This document shows positions 23,371 to 31,209 of a stretch of DNA of 43,336 nucleotides, piece after piece. The notes under the pieces are model-generated. The model made no database searches. It saw only the letters and a list, made by a program, of their open reading frames with translations, and was not told the DNA's origin. The DNA is from an uncultured Anaerolineae bacterium (GTDB lineage: Bacteria; Chloroflexota; Anaerolineae; JACIWP01). A program made the translations under genes and the position numbers. The stretch covers positions 1-43,336 of the forward strand of contig CALIBQ010000081.1 of NCBI GenBank assembly GCA_938049385.1, written 5' to 3'. Each line of letters begins with the position of its first letter. Position 1 is the stretch's first letter.

Positions 23371-23832
23371 TCAGCGCACGATCATCACCGGGCAGGGTGC
23401 GTGCCTGGCGACGTTCCCGACCGTGCTCCCCAACAACACATTTTCCAAGGAGCGCTTGCCGTGTGCACCCAGCACGATCAGCGTGATGCCCAGCTCTTCC
23501 GCTGCGTGCACGATCTCTTTCCATGCGACGCCGATCCGCAGGAGCTTTATCACTGGCACATGGATCGGACCCAGGGATTTTACCTCCTGATCCAATGCTT
23601 CCATCACCTTTCGCTCATATTCTTTTTCGAGCTGGAGGTTGATTTCCTCCGTCCCTTCCGGGCTGAGAAATGGATCCGGCATCTCATCCAGAATGAAGGG
23701 CAAATCCTCTGGGTCCACAACGGTCAGGACATACAGTGTGCCGTCCGAACACTGTGCACATTGAAGCGCCCATTGGCCGGCATGCCGGGCAGGTTGAGAA
23801 AAATCGGTCACCCACAGTATCTTTTTGAACAT
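23371..23832 (-). CDS. Universal stress protein, ATP-binding UspA type
   Basis: 153 residues. The C-terminal signature GAHGKRSLENVLLGSTVGNVA fits the G-2x-G-9x-G(S/T) ATP-binding pattern of UspA-fold proteins, ending HAPCPVMIVR. It starts MFKKILWVTDFS, typical for the family. A TAGGAGGAA site precedes the ATG. Such proteins commonly accompany transporters as nucleotide-responsive partners. Confidence 0.9.
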   Translation of the reverse strand: MFKKILWVTDFSQPARHAGQWALQCAQCSDGTLYVLTVVDPEDLPFILDEMPDPFLSPEGTEEINLQLEKEYERKVMEALDQEVKSLGPIHVPVIKLLRIGVAWKEIVHAAEELGITLIVLGAHGKRSLENVLLGSTVGNVARHAPCPVMIVR

Positions 23833-23863
23833 GGGTTCCTCCTATGACACTGAGGCCTGCATA

Positions 23864-24877
23864 CTATTTCGCTACCGATACATGTGGGCCGGCTGATATA
23901 GGCACAAACCACTGCCGTAGCCTGGGTGCCAATCTCAGGAAGGCCGCCATGAAGCCTATCTGGATGACGGGCTTCAGAGCAAGCACCAGCACCGTCATTG
24001 GGCTGAAGAAAATGGTGGCCAAAGCCAGGGCGATGGAGATGTTTTTGCCGGCTGTCCCGTATGCGAAAGCAATCATATCCTCATAGCCGAACTTTACCAG
24101 GCGGGAGAACCCCAGGGCGCCAGCGAACAGGATGGCGTAAAAGAGCGCCAGGGGAACCAGGACGATGAGGAAATACTGGGGGTGCTGTAAAAGGTTATTG
24201 GACTCCAATGCCATGGAAACAAACACGATCAGATACATGCCAAGCATGGAAGCACCCGGCAGTATGGGCCTGATTTCTCGAAAGCCGGCTTCGCCCCAGA
24301 TGCGGATAATAGCCCGACGGGTCAGGTCTCCTAAGATGAGGGGCACTACCACCGCCAGCAGAATCTCCTTGAACATGCCCCAGGCGTCGATCGCGACGTA
24401 GACGCCGGCCAGGATCGGCATCCACACAGGTATCATCACGATGCTGACCAACAGGCTCAGCGCCACAACGACCAGTGCCATGGCGACGTTCCCTCCCGCG
24501 TAGCCCGTCCAGGCGGCCACCATGCCGGCACAAGGCACTGTCCCTGTCAGAATCAACCCCACGGCAAAATCGGGCCGGTTGTGCAGAAAGAGACTTGCCA
24601 GCAAAGCCGCCAGAAGCGGGGACAGCACAAAGTTAAACAACATGGAAAAGCTGATCAACTTGAGATTCGCAAGAGCCTTACCAACTTCCTCGATGCGCAA
24701 GCCAATCATCATCGGGTAGAGCATGATAAACAGGATCACGGTGGTATAGGACTTCAGCGTTTTGGCTGTTGAGGGAAAAGCCCAACCAAACGCTATGCCG
24801 GCTGCAATCGAAAGGAGTACAAACCATACCAGATTGCGTTCCATCGTCTTAGCGACATGCTGCAGTGACTTGAGCAT
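23864..24877 (-). CDS. Second ACR3/BASS family permease
   Basis: 337 residues with about ten membrane segments. GLILTGTVPCAGMVAAWTGYAGGN repeats the VPCAGM motif of the other permease in the cluster, and RIWGEAGFREIRPILPG and AFAYGTAGKNISIALALA follow. It is clearly paralogous to the 21814-22788 gene but not a close duplicate. The ATG at 24877 has GGAGGTG upstream; an open frame back to 25015 has no support. It is the first gene of the cluster, behind a promoter at 25019-25046. Confidence 0.82.
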   Translation of the reverse strand: MLKSLQHVAKTMERNLVWFVLLSIAAGIAFGWAFPSTAKTLKSYTTVILFIMLYPMMIGLRIEEVGKALANLKLISFSMLFNFVLSPLLAALLASLFLHNRPDFAVGLILTGTVPCAGMVAAWTGYAGGNVAMALVVVALSLLVSIVMIPVWMPILAGVYVAIDAWGMFKEILLAVVVPLILGDLTRRAIIRIWGEAGFREIRPILPGASMLGMYLIVFVSMALESNNLLQHPQYFLIVLVPLALFYAILFAGALGFSRLVKFGYEDMIAFAYGTAGKNISIALALATIFFSPMTVLVLALKPVIQIGFMAAFLRLAPRLRQWFVPISAGPHVSVAK

Positions 24878-25018
24878 ACAGGCACCTCCGCGTCGCGAAA
24901 AAGTTGTCTCGTGCTTGACCTCATCACTACGGTACGTGTGCCCCAGCAGTTTGCGACTGCCCGCCAACAACCCACTGACCGCACAGGACCGCTTATAGTA
25001 TGCAAAAAACTGCATGCA

Positions 25019-25046
25019 ATTGTATCCTGAAATAATATTTTGTCAA
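25019..25046 (-). promoter_or_regulatory. Promoter of the permease/DGC/UspA cluster
   Basis: Minus strand: perfect -35 TTGACA (25046-25041), a 16-base A/T-rich spacer, -10 TACAAT (25024-25019). The palindrome TGCATGCA (25011-25018) and a second TTGCAT-like element follow directly and may be an operator. Confidence 0.7.
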
Positions 25047-25220
25047 ATCTCAAGACAGAGAATATTGAAAAAGTACGGTTGGTGACTATGGCCCCAAACA
25101 CTCCATCCCCTACTCAGGGAAAGGGGACAAGGGTTGGAGTTTCGGAGTTCGCCGCCGGTTGAGGAAGCGAAGCCCCTACAGCGCTTGGCACCGTACGCCT
25201 GGCGCAAGTACTGCGTGTAT

Positions 25221-25249
25221 TTGACGCTATTACAGACCAAAGGTATAAT
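25221..25249 (+). promoter_or_regulatory. Promoter of the rpmH-rnpA-yidD-yidC-khpB operon
   Basis: TTGACG (25221-25226), a 17-base spacer, TATAAT (25244-25249). Eleven of twelve consensus bases, about 50 bases before the rpmH start. Confidence 0.85.
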
Positions 25250-25300
25250 TGTTTGTTGCATTCTGTGATGATATCCATCCTTGCATGGGAGGACAGTGAT

Positions 25301-25438
25301 ATGCCGAAGCGAACATGGCAGCCCAAAGTGCTGCGTCGGCTGCGCGTGCACGGGTTCCGGGCGCGCATGAGCACCAAGGGTGGGCGCAAGGTGCTGAAGG
25401 CCCGCCGGCTGAAAGGCCGCTGGCGGCTGACGGTCTGA
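25301..25438 (+). CDS. rpmH: 50S ribosomal protein L34
   Basis: 45 residues, [19 protein letters not shown] then [21 protein letters not shown], the universal L34 sequence pattern. GGGAGGA lies eight bases before the ATG at 25301. It is the first gene of the operon, in the usual position next to rnpA. Confidence 0.97.
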   Translation: MPKRTWQPKVLRRLRVHGFRARMSTKGGRKVLKARRLKGRWRLTV

Positions 25439-25568
25439 TTGCTCCTGCACGGTGTGGAAACCCTGTCGGCCGCATGGTTGGGATGACGAGTGTATGGGGG
25501 GCTGGAAGCATCGGGCGGCGTTGTGGGAGGATCGCTGAGCGGGCCGGCAAGCCGCGGAAGGTCTGGGC

Positions 25569-26048
25569 ATGTTAAAAAAGCGCTATCGTTTGCGCGGCAG
25601 TGCCCGTTTTGCGGAGGTGCGGGAAAAGGGGAAAAGCGTGGCCCATCCCCTGGCGGTTCTTATCGCTCTGCCCAATGATCTGCCGTACAGCCGGTTTGGC
25701 TTTTCTGTCAGCCGGCGCATCGGCAAGGCCGTTAAGCGCAACCGGGCGAAACGATTACTGCGGGAGGCGGTACGCCTTCAACTATCCAATTTTGCCCCGG
25801 GCTACGATGTCATCCTCATCGCACGAACTCCCCTGCGGGATGCCAAATTTGCCGCGGTCTACGAGGCGGTGGGACAACTGGCGCGGCGCGCCGGCCTCTG
25901 GCAGACCGCCCAGCCTTCTCTTGCGGCCGAAGCCTCGGAGGGGCCGGCGGATTCCCAACCGCAGACAGAAGATGTGGAGAATGAAGATCGTTGCTCTTTG
26001 GCTCATCAAGTTGTATCAGATGACGATATCTCGACTGCTTCCCCCTAG
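25569..26048 (+). CDS. rnpA: Ribonuclease P protein component
   Basis: 159 residues. The conserved RNA-binding RNR motif is in [14 protein letters not shown] (R57-N58-R59), after [12 protein letters not shown]. It assists the catalytic RNA in maturing tRNA 5' ends. It is about 40 residues longer than usual. The extra C-terminus (from about residue 115, Ala/Glu/Asp/Ser-rich) overlaps yidD by 68 bases in another frame and has no family-like features. GGAAGG precedes the ATG. It follows rpmH by 130 bases. Confidence 0.94.
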   Translation: MLKKRYRLRGSARFAEVREKGKSVAHPLAVLIALPNDLPYSRFGFSVSRRIGKAVKRNRAKRLLREAVRLQLSNFAPGYDVILIARTPLRDAKFAAVYEAVGQLARRAGLWQTAQPSLAAEASEGPADSQPQTEDVENEDRCSLAHQVVSDDDISTASP

Positions 26049-26190
26049 CTGTCGTTTTTATCCGACCTGCTCGCATTATACCTACCAGGCGATCGATAAA
26101 TACGGCCTGCTGAAAGGGGGATGGCTGGGCCTGCGGCGCCTTTTACGGTGTCATCCCTTTCACCCGGGGGGATACGACCCGGTGCCGTAA
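25981..26190 (+). CDS. yidD: Membrane protein insertion efficiency factor YidD
   Basis: 69 residues: [18 protein letters not shown], then [18 protein letters not shown] and [19 protein letters not shown]. These are the complete YidD motifs, including the three conserved cysteines. It helps YidC-mediated insertion at the membrane. An ATG nine bases upstream (25972) is an alternative. The gene begins inside rnpA, as often seen, but with a long 68-base overlap. Confidence 0.95.
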   Translation: MKIVALWLIKLYQMTISRLLPPSCRFYPTCSHYTYQAIDKYGLLKGGWLGLRRLLRCHPFHPGGYDPVP

Positions 26191-26263
26191 GGAGCCGGCA
26201 TGCCGGCGGCCGTTCCGCGCGCAGAGTGACGTGATCCGCTTATCGGAGTAGGAGGAGCTTGCA

Positions 26264-27367
26264 TTGAAACATCGCATTCCATGGGGGCTGGGGGTACTGG
26301 TACCCCTTCTGTTGGCATTTCTTTTTGTCGGGGCAGGGTGCAGTGGCGGCTCTGCAACCCCGCCGCCTATCTGGCCGGGATTAGCATACGCGGATAATGT
26401 GCTGTATCTGGCCGGCCTAGATGGGCATGTTTGGGCTTTGGATATCGGGCGGGGCGGCCAGGAACTATGGCGCGTGCCGCCGGCGGACAGCAAGGAGCCG
26501 GCCGGCTTCCACGGTGAGCCGGCCGTGGCCGGCGACCTTTTGCTGGTCGGCACCTCCGCACAGGGACTGTATGCCCTGGACCGGGCGACCGGTCAGACGC
26601 GCTGGACCATTGCCACCGCCAACAAAGCGGTGCTGGCCCGCCCCCTGGTAAGCGATGGTGTGGCCTACTTTGGTGGAGAGGACAAGAAACTGCGCGCCGT
26701 CGAGGTGCAGAGCGGCCGGGTGCTGTGGGAGTTCCCAACAGAGGGCTGGATCTGGGCATCGCCGGCCCTGGCCGGAGGTCGGCTGTACCTGGGTGCCATG
26801 GACCACCGCCTGTACTGCCTGGATGCGGCCAGCGGGCAGAAGCTCTGGCAGTTTGAGGCCGGCGGCGCCATTGCCGGCACGCCGGCGGTCGGCGGCGGCA
26901 TGGTCTTCTTCGGTTCCTTCGACAGCTCCCTCTATGCCCTGGACGCCGTCAGCGGCGAGCAGAGATGGTCCTTCAAGACCGAGGGCTGGGTGTGGGGCGG
27001 CCCGCTCCTGCATGATGGGGTGGTGTACTTCGGCGCCACGGACCACAATGTTTATGCGCTGGAAGCCGAGACCGGTTCCCTGCGCTGGAAATTCACCACC
27101 GGCGACCTGGTGCGCGCCACGCCGCTCTATCACGAAGGGACGCTGTACGCTGCTAGCCGAGACGGCCGGCTGTACGCCCTGGACCCGCAGACCGGTCAGC
27201 AGAAATGGAGCTTTTTCACTGATGATCCCAAGGCCGGCCAACTGCTCAGCGAACCGGTGGCCGCCGGCGACACCATTTACGTTGCTATTATGAACGGCCG
27301 TGTCGCGGCGCTGGATGCCGCCAGCGGCGCACAACGCTGGCTGGCGAACCCTGCCCAGACCAAGTAA
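26264..27367 (+). CDS. PQQ-like beta-propeller lipoprotein (BamB-like)
   Basis: 367 residues. An N-terminal signal ends in a lipobox VGAGC, so the mature protein is lipid-anchored outside the membrane. Eight repeats of about 40 residues follow, each of the form DGVVYFGATDHNVYALEAE followed by TGSLRWKF, predicting an eight-bladed propeller of the PQQ/BamB type. The residues that bind PQQ in dehydrogenases are not evident, so a scaffolding role is likelier. The start is a TTG at 26264 with AGGAGGAG upstream. It lies between yidD and yidC, which suggests a role in membrane protein biogenesis. Confidence 0.88.
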   Translation: MKHRIPWGLGVLVPLLLAFLFVGAGCSGGSATPPPIWPGLAYADNVLYLAGLDGHVWALDIGRGGQELWRVPPADSKEPAGFHGEPAVAGDLLLVGTSAQGLYALDRATGQTRWTIATANKAVLARPLVSDGVAYFGGEDKKLRAVEVQSGRVLWEFPTEGWIWASPALAGGRLYLGAMDHRLYCLDAASGQKLWQFEAGGAIAGTPAVGGGMVFFGSFDSSLYALDAVSGEQRWSFKTEGWVWGGPLLHDGVVYFGATDHNVYALEAETGSLRWKFTTGDLVRATPLYHEGTLYAASRDGRLYALDPQTGQQKWSFFTDDPKAGQLLSEPVAAGDTIYVAIMNGRVAALDAASGAQRWLANPAQTK

Positions 27368-27409
27368 ATTTTTTCATACCGGGGAAAGACCCCAGGAGGT
27401 ACTGCGCAC

Positions 27410-28285
27410 GTGGGTCAGATTTGGACGCAATTCTTTCTCCAGCCGATGCTGAACGGCCTGCTGTTGCTCTATGGAGCGCTCGGGCAGAACTTCGCCGCGG
27501 CCATCGCTGTCTTCACCATCATCATCCGCCTGCTCACCCTGCCGCTGAGCCTGCCCCAGCAGAGGTCGGCCAAGAAGATGCAGGAGTTACAGCCCAGGCT
27601 CCAAGAACTGCAGAAGAAATACAAGGATGATAAGGAAAAACTGGCGCAGGCACAGATGGAGCTGTACCGTGAGGCCGGCGTTAATCCTTTAGGCGGATGT
27701 CTGCCGCTCCTCATCCAGTTCCCCATCTGGATCGGCCTGTATCAGTCCATCGCGCAGACGCTGGCCGCCGGCCCGCTCCAACTGCTCAACCTTTCCAACA
27801 ATATCTACAAGAGCCTGCCCTGGCTCTCCTCGCTGGTGCCAGTGAAGAACACCTTCCTCTGGCTGGACCTGGGCAAGCCGGACCCGCTGTACATCCTGCC
27901 GGTGCTGGTGGTGGCCACCACCTGGTTCCAGCAGAAAGTGATGTCGCCGCCCTCGTCCGACCCGCAATCGGCATCCATGAACCAGAGCATGCAGGTGATG
28001 TTCCCGCTGATGCTGGGCTTTTTCAGCTTACAGTTCCCCTCCGGGCTGGCGCTCTACTTCGTCGTGTCCAACATTGTGGGCATCGTCATCCAATACTTCA
28101 CGCCAGGTTGGGTGGGTGTGTCGTTCGGGAAAAAGGGCGTACAGCCGGCCAAAGCCGTGACCAGCAAGGCGCCGGCCAGCAGTGTGCCCGCGACCTCCAC
28201 TTCGACGGAGGCGGAGCCGGCCGGGGGACAAACCGCGAAGAAAGGGCAACAGTATGGAAAAAAGAGGAGAAAGCGTCGAGGTTAG
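27410..28285 (+). CDS. yidC: Membrane protein insertase YidC/Oxa1
   Basis: 291 residues, the short Gram-positive-type form without the large periplasmic domain. Five hydrophobic segments are present; R40 in FTIIIRLLTLPLSLPQQ is the conserved groove arginine. The coiled cytoplasmic loop QPRLQELQKKYKDDKEKL and GGCLPLLIQFPIWIGLY are typical. The C-terminus is a basic tail (KKGQQYGKKRRKRRG) suited to ribosome binding. It starts with GTG at 27410, with AGGAGGT nine bases upstream, and overlaps khpB by 32 bases. Confidence 0.96.
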   Translation: MGQIWTQFFLQPMLNGLLLLYGALGQNFAAAIAVFTIIIRLLTLPLSLPQQRSAKKMQELQPRLQELQKKYKDDKEKLAQAQMELYREAGVNPLGGCLPLLIQFPIWIGLYQSIAQTLAAGPLQLLNLSNNIYKSLPWLSSLVPVKNTFLWLDLGKPDPLYILPVLVVATTWFQQKVMSPPSSDPQSASMNQSMQVMFPLMLGFFSLQFPSGLALYFVVSNIVGIVIQYFTPGWVGVSFGKKGVQPAKAVTSKAPASSVPATSTSTEAEPAGGQTAKKGQQYGKKRRKRRG

Positions 28286-29024
28286 AGGGAAGACCGTTGA
28301 AGAGGCCATCGCCGCCGGCCTGGCACAGTTAGGTCTGCGCCGCGAACAGGTGGAAGTGGAAATCCTGAGCCAGGGTAGTCGCGGCCTGCTGGGCATTGGC
28401 GCCGAAGACGCCCGGGTGCGGCTGACACCGATTGTGGAAGCCGCTCCGGCCGAACCTCAGGAACCGGTCCTCTCCGAAGAGTACTGGGAAGGGCCGGAGG
28501 AGGAAGAAGTTCGCGCCGAGGGTCCTAAGGCGCCGGCGCTCTCTCCGAAAGAGGTGGAGCGCATCGCCCGCGAAGCCCTGCAGGGCATCCTCCAGCGCAT
28601 GTCCATCCAGGCCCGCATCGTCTCCAAGCCCCCTACGGAGTTTATGCTGGAAGGGGATAACCCGCCGCCGGTGGTGCTGGACATTCAGGGCCGGGACCTG
28701 GGAGTGCTGATCGGCCGGCGCGGCGAGACCCTGGGCGCGCTCCAATTCCTGGTGCGGCTCATCGTCAATCACCGCACGCGCCGCTGGTACAACGTCGTGA
28801 TTGATGTGCAGGGATACAAGGAGCGCCGCGAACAGCAGTTGCGCCGGCTGGCCGAGCGCATGGCGGAGCAAGTGGTGGCGACCCGCCGCTCCGTGGTGCT
28901 GGAGGCTATGCCGCCGTATGAGCGGCGCATCGTGCACCTTGCCCTGCGCAATCACCCTAAGGTCACTACCCACAGCATCGGCGAGGGGGATAACCGCAAG
29001 GTGATGATTCACCTGCGGCAGTGA
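28254..29024 (+). CDS. khpB: RNA-binding protein KhpB (Jag/SpoIIIJ-associated)
   Basis: 256 residues with three parts. A Jag-N domain (about 1-52) has VEVRGKTVEEAIAAGLAQLG and GSRGLLGIGAEDARV. An acidic linker follows, then a KH domain whose GxxG loop is LIGRRGETLGALQ, and an R3H domain (ERRIVHLALRNHPKVTTHS). It binds RNA together with KhpA and affects cell-wall genes in other bacteria. The start at 28254 lies inside yidC. The operon ends here at a strong terminator. Confidence 0.93.
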   Translation: MEKRGESVEVRGKTVEEAIAAGLAQLGLRREQVEVEILSQGSRGLLGIGAEDARVRLTPIVEAAPAEPQEPVLSEEYWEGPEEEEVRAEGPKAPALSPKEVERIAREALQGILQRMSIQARIVSKPPTEFMLEGDNPPPVVLDIQGRDLGVLIGRRGETLGALQFLVRLIVNHRTRRWYNVVIDVQGYKERREQQLRRLAERMAEQVVATRRSVVLEAMPPYERRIVHLALRNHPKVTTHSIGEGDNRKVMIHLRQ

Positions 29025-29035
29025 TGCGACCAGAA

Positions 29036-29066
29036 GCTCGCCCGGATTTCTCGGGCGGGCTTTTTT
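29036..29066 (+). terminator. Rho-independent terminator of the rpmH-khpB operon
   Basis: GCTCGCCCG (29036-29044) pairs with CGGGCGGGC (29052-29060) with one G-U pair, followed by six T residues (29061-29066). The stop of the convergent rimI gene (29067-29065) is within the T-run. Confidence 0.9.
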
Positions 29067-29724
29067 ATTCTGTGGAGGGCGGTGCCGGCGGCGCGGCTTG
29101 GGCGCGCAGTTTGGCGTGCAGGGTCTCCTTCAGCTCCGCCAGCCGGCGCTGGTACGCGGCGCTGGTGATGATACCTGTGGTCATGATATAGGCGTTCTCG
29201 CCGTTGTCGGAATAGTAGTGCCGGCGTTCCCCCACCACCTCGAAGCCGTATTTGCGGTAGAGCTTCTGCGCCCGCAGGTTGCTCACCCGCACCTCCAGCG
29301 TCACCACCGCCAACCCCAGCTCCACCGCCCGATCAATGACCGTCACCAGGAGCAGTTCCCCCAGCCCGCGCCCGCGCCACTCCTGGGCTACGGCGATATT
29401 GGCCAGGTGCGCCTCGTCCACCAATGACCAGAAGCCGGCATATCCCAGCACCGGCCCGGACGGCGGCGTTGGGGGCGGGGCGGTGCGCAGGAGCCGGTTC
29501 AGCCAGGAAGCGGGCACCGGTTCGCCCAATCCCTGCGCCGGCCGCGGGGTTACGACGAAGTAATGGGCGTGCCGGTTGTGCAGGAGGTCATACTCAAAGG
29601 CGGAGGCCGGCCAAGGGGATGTGAAGCTGGCGCGCTCGATGGGCATGACCTGCTCGATGTCTGACACCTGCATGGGCCGCACCAGGTACGGGATATCGGT
29701 CCAATCCAAAGGGGTATCCCTCAT
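29065..29724 (-). CDS. rimI: GNAT N-acetyltransferase, RimI-like
   Basis: 219 residues. The acetyl-CoA motif is seen in ANIAVAQEWRGRGLGELLL, followed by VTLEVRVSNLRAQKLYRKYGFEVVGERRHYY, which is the RimI pattern for acetylating ribosomal protein S18 or related N-termini. It is longer than RimI (about 150 residues). The extra length is a Pro-rich insertion near residues 55-90 and a C-terminal extension of about 45 residues. The ATG at 29724 overlaps the tsaB stop (ATGA), so it is coupled to the t6A genes. Confidence 0.88.
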   Translation of the reverse strand: MRDTPLDWTDIPYLVRPMQVSDIEQVMPIERASFTSPWPASAFEYDLLHNRHAHYFVVTPRPAQGLGEPVPASWLNRLLRTAPPPTPPSGPVLGYAGFWSLVDEAHLANIAVAQEWRGRGLGELLLVTVIDRAVELGLAVVTLEVRVSNLRAQKLYRKYGFEVVGERRHYYSDNGENAYIMTTGIITSAAYQRRLAELKETLHAKLRAQAAPPAPPSTE

Positions 29725-30389
29725 AGCGAATCGCCGGCCGTATGCAGGTAAATGGGCGACAGGCTGGCCAGGTCGTCGCCCTGTCCGGAGGCCAGCGCCG
29801 GCCAGGCCATCTCCGCCAGCACCGCCGCGCGGCGCACCGATTGGGCCGGCGAGGCGATAATGGCGCGCTTGCCCAGCGCGGACTGCACCGCCTGCCGCGC
29901 TTCCTCGTCCAGCTCCCCGCAGAAGATCGTCCGTCCGTCCGCCAGCGCCGGCAGTCGCTCCGGCGGGAGGAGCTGAAAGTCTCCCTGCCGGGTCCACTGC
30001 CCGTCCACACTGCGGTACACGGCGGCGCAGAAGCGCCCGCGGCCGGCATGCACCACCGCGCAGACCGGCAGGTCACTGCCGGCAAAGGGCTGGGCCACCA
30101 CATCCAGGGTAGGGATGCCCTTGATGGGAATCCCCAGCGCCAGGCAAAGCCCTTTGGCGACGCTCAGCCCGATGCGCATGCCCGTGAACGAGCCAGGGCC
30201 GATAGCCACCGCCACGCCGCGCAGGCGCGCCGGCTCCAACCGAAGGATGCCGAACATATCCACGATGTTGGGCATCAGCTCGACGGTATGATTATAATCC
30301 GAGAACCAGGTGCGTTCCGCCCAGACCTGACGTTCGTCGTACAGCGCGATGCTGGCGTTGCGGGTGGCGGTATCAATGGCTAACAGCAT
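29721..30389 (-). CDS. tsaB: tRNA t6A biosynthesis protein TsaB
   Basis: 222 residues, ASKHA fold. It opens MLLAIDTATRNASIALYD and carries the TsaB core IGPGSFTGMRIGLSVAKGLCLALGIP. It is a platform subunit that works with TsaD and TsaE to attach threonylcarbamoyl to A37 of tRNA. The ATG at 30389 with GAGGGG upstream gives the family N-terminus. It sits 25 bases after tsaE. tsaD is not in this window. Confidence 0.94.
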   Translation of the reverse strand: MLLAIDTATRNASIALYDERQVWAERTWFSDYNHTVELMPNIVDMFGILRLEPARLRGVAVAIGPGSFTGMRIGLSVAKGLCLALGIPIKGIPTLDVVAQPFAGSDLPVCAVVHAGRGRFCAAVYRSVDGQWTRQGDFQLLPPERLPALADGRTIFCGELDEEARQAVQSALGKRAIIASPAQSVRRAAVLAEMAWPALASGQGDDLASLSPIYLHTAGDSL

Positions 30390-30414
30390 AGGATGGTCCC
30401 CTCGGAAAGCGGTA

Positions 30415-30951
30415 TCAGGGGCGGCCGGCCGATGCGGATGATGCCGGCGGGTGTCCGATGACCGCCGAGCGGTAGGCGGCGAGGATCTCACCGGAGCGCC
30501 GGCCGCCGGCGCGCAGTAAAATGCCGCGCTTGTAGTCGTCAATGAAGCGCATTTCCACCGTCAGGCGGTCCGCCGGCAGGATGGGTTCCGCGCGCTCCGA
30601 CCATTCGATGACGCAAATGCCATCACCGTACAGATATTCCTCGATGCCGATGGCCAGGGATTCGGCCACGGCGTCACCCAGGCGGTACAGGTCCACGTGG
30701 AACAGCTTGAGGCCGGCCGGCGATGTATATTCCCATACCAGGGTGAACGAGGGACTGCGCACCGGCTCATCCACCTGCAGGCCCTGGGCAATGCCCTGGA
30801 CGAAGCGTGTTTTTCCGACCCCCAGCTCGCCGCGCAGGCAGATCACATCGCCGGCCTTCAGCAAAGGGGCCAGATAGGCGCCGAAGCGGCGTGTCTGCTC
30901 CTCGCTGTGGCTGATAAGGTCGAGCGTGTTCTGGTCGATCAGCACCGACAT
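30415..30951 (-). CDS. tsaE: tRNA t6A biosynthesis ATPase TsaE
   Basis: 178 residues. The P-loop is GELGVGKT at residues 41-48, followed by SPSFTLVWEY and LFHVDLYRLGD. The VIEWSERA motif near residue 120 is diagnostic for TsaE. It hydrolyses ATP to reset the TsaB-TsaD complex. The C-terminus is about 20 residues longer than usual and low in complexity. GAGGTG precedes the ATG. First gene of the tsaE-tsaB-rimI operon; a TATAAT (minus, 30999-30994) lies about 45 bases upstream. Confidence 0.95.
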   Translation of the reverse strand: MSVLIDQNTLDLISHSEEQTRRFGAYLAPLLKAGDVICLRGELGVGKTRFVQGIAQGLQVDEPVRSPSFTLVWEYTSPAGLKLFHVDLYRLGDAVAESLAIGIEEYLYGDGICVIEWSERAEPILPADRLTVEMRFIDDYKRGILLRAGGRRSGEILAAYRSAVIGHPPASSASAGRP

Positions 30952-31049
30952 GTCCGCACCTCTTCTCGCTCCTGCCGGCCGGCGTTCACGCGTATTATAG
31001 CGGAAAAATTTCCGTTGGGAAATCTGAGTCTAGATTACCCTACCCCCAG

Positions 31050-31073
31050 CCCCTCCCTGCACGCAGAGAGGGG
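31050..31073. repeat. Short intergenic palindrome of CCCCTC/GAGGGG type
   Basis: CCCCTCCCTGC (31050-31060) faces GCAGAGAGGGG (31063-31073) across AC, with one C-A mismatch in 11 pairs. Similar GC hairpins are seen near 13894-13936 and 25090-25138. It lies in the tsaE-ferredoxin divergent gap. Confidence 0.55.
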
Positions 31074-31124
31074 AGCATCCCCGGCCGGGTGACAGTCACC
31101 TCCAGCACCCTCTTTGTGCGCCTT

Positions 31125-31153
31125 TTGGCGCTGTAAGGCCTTTCGTGTATACT
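31125..31153 (+). promoter_or_regulatory. Candidate promoter of the ferredoxin-fdhD operon
   Basis: TTGGCG (31125-31130), a 17-base spacer, TATACT (31148-31153). The -35 box is part of a small GCGCC-TTTT-GGCGC hairpin. The start codon is about 55 bases downstream of the -10. Confidence 0.6.
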
Positions 31154-31209
31154 ATGAGCGCCCAGGCGGGCCGGCTCCGCATCTCGCCCGCCGGCAGGGA
31201 TGATCTATC

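Larger units (their letters stand above)
24878..25300. other. Divergent control region between the permease cluster and rpmH operon
   Basis: 423 bases without a supported gene. It holds the minus-strand promoter of the permease cluster and a leader of about 135 bases containing a GCAGT-CGCAA-ACTGC hairpin. It also holds a TGCATGCA palindrome (25011-25018) near the predicted start, a nested GC hairpin at about 25090-25138, and the rpmH promoter. I saw no known riboswitch. Confidence 0.6.
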
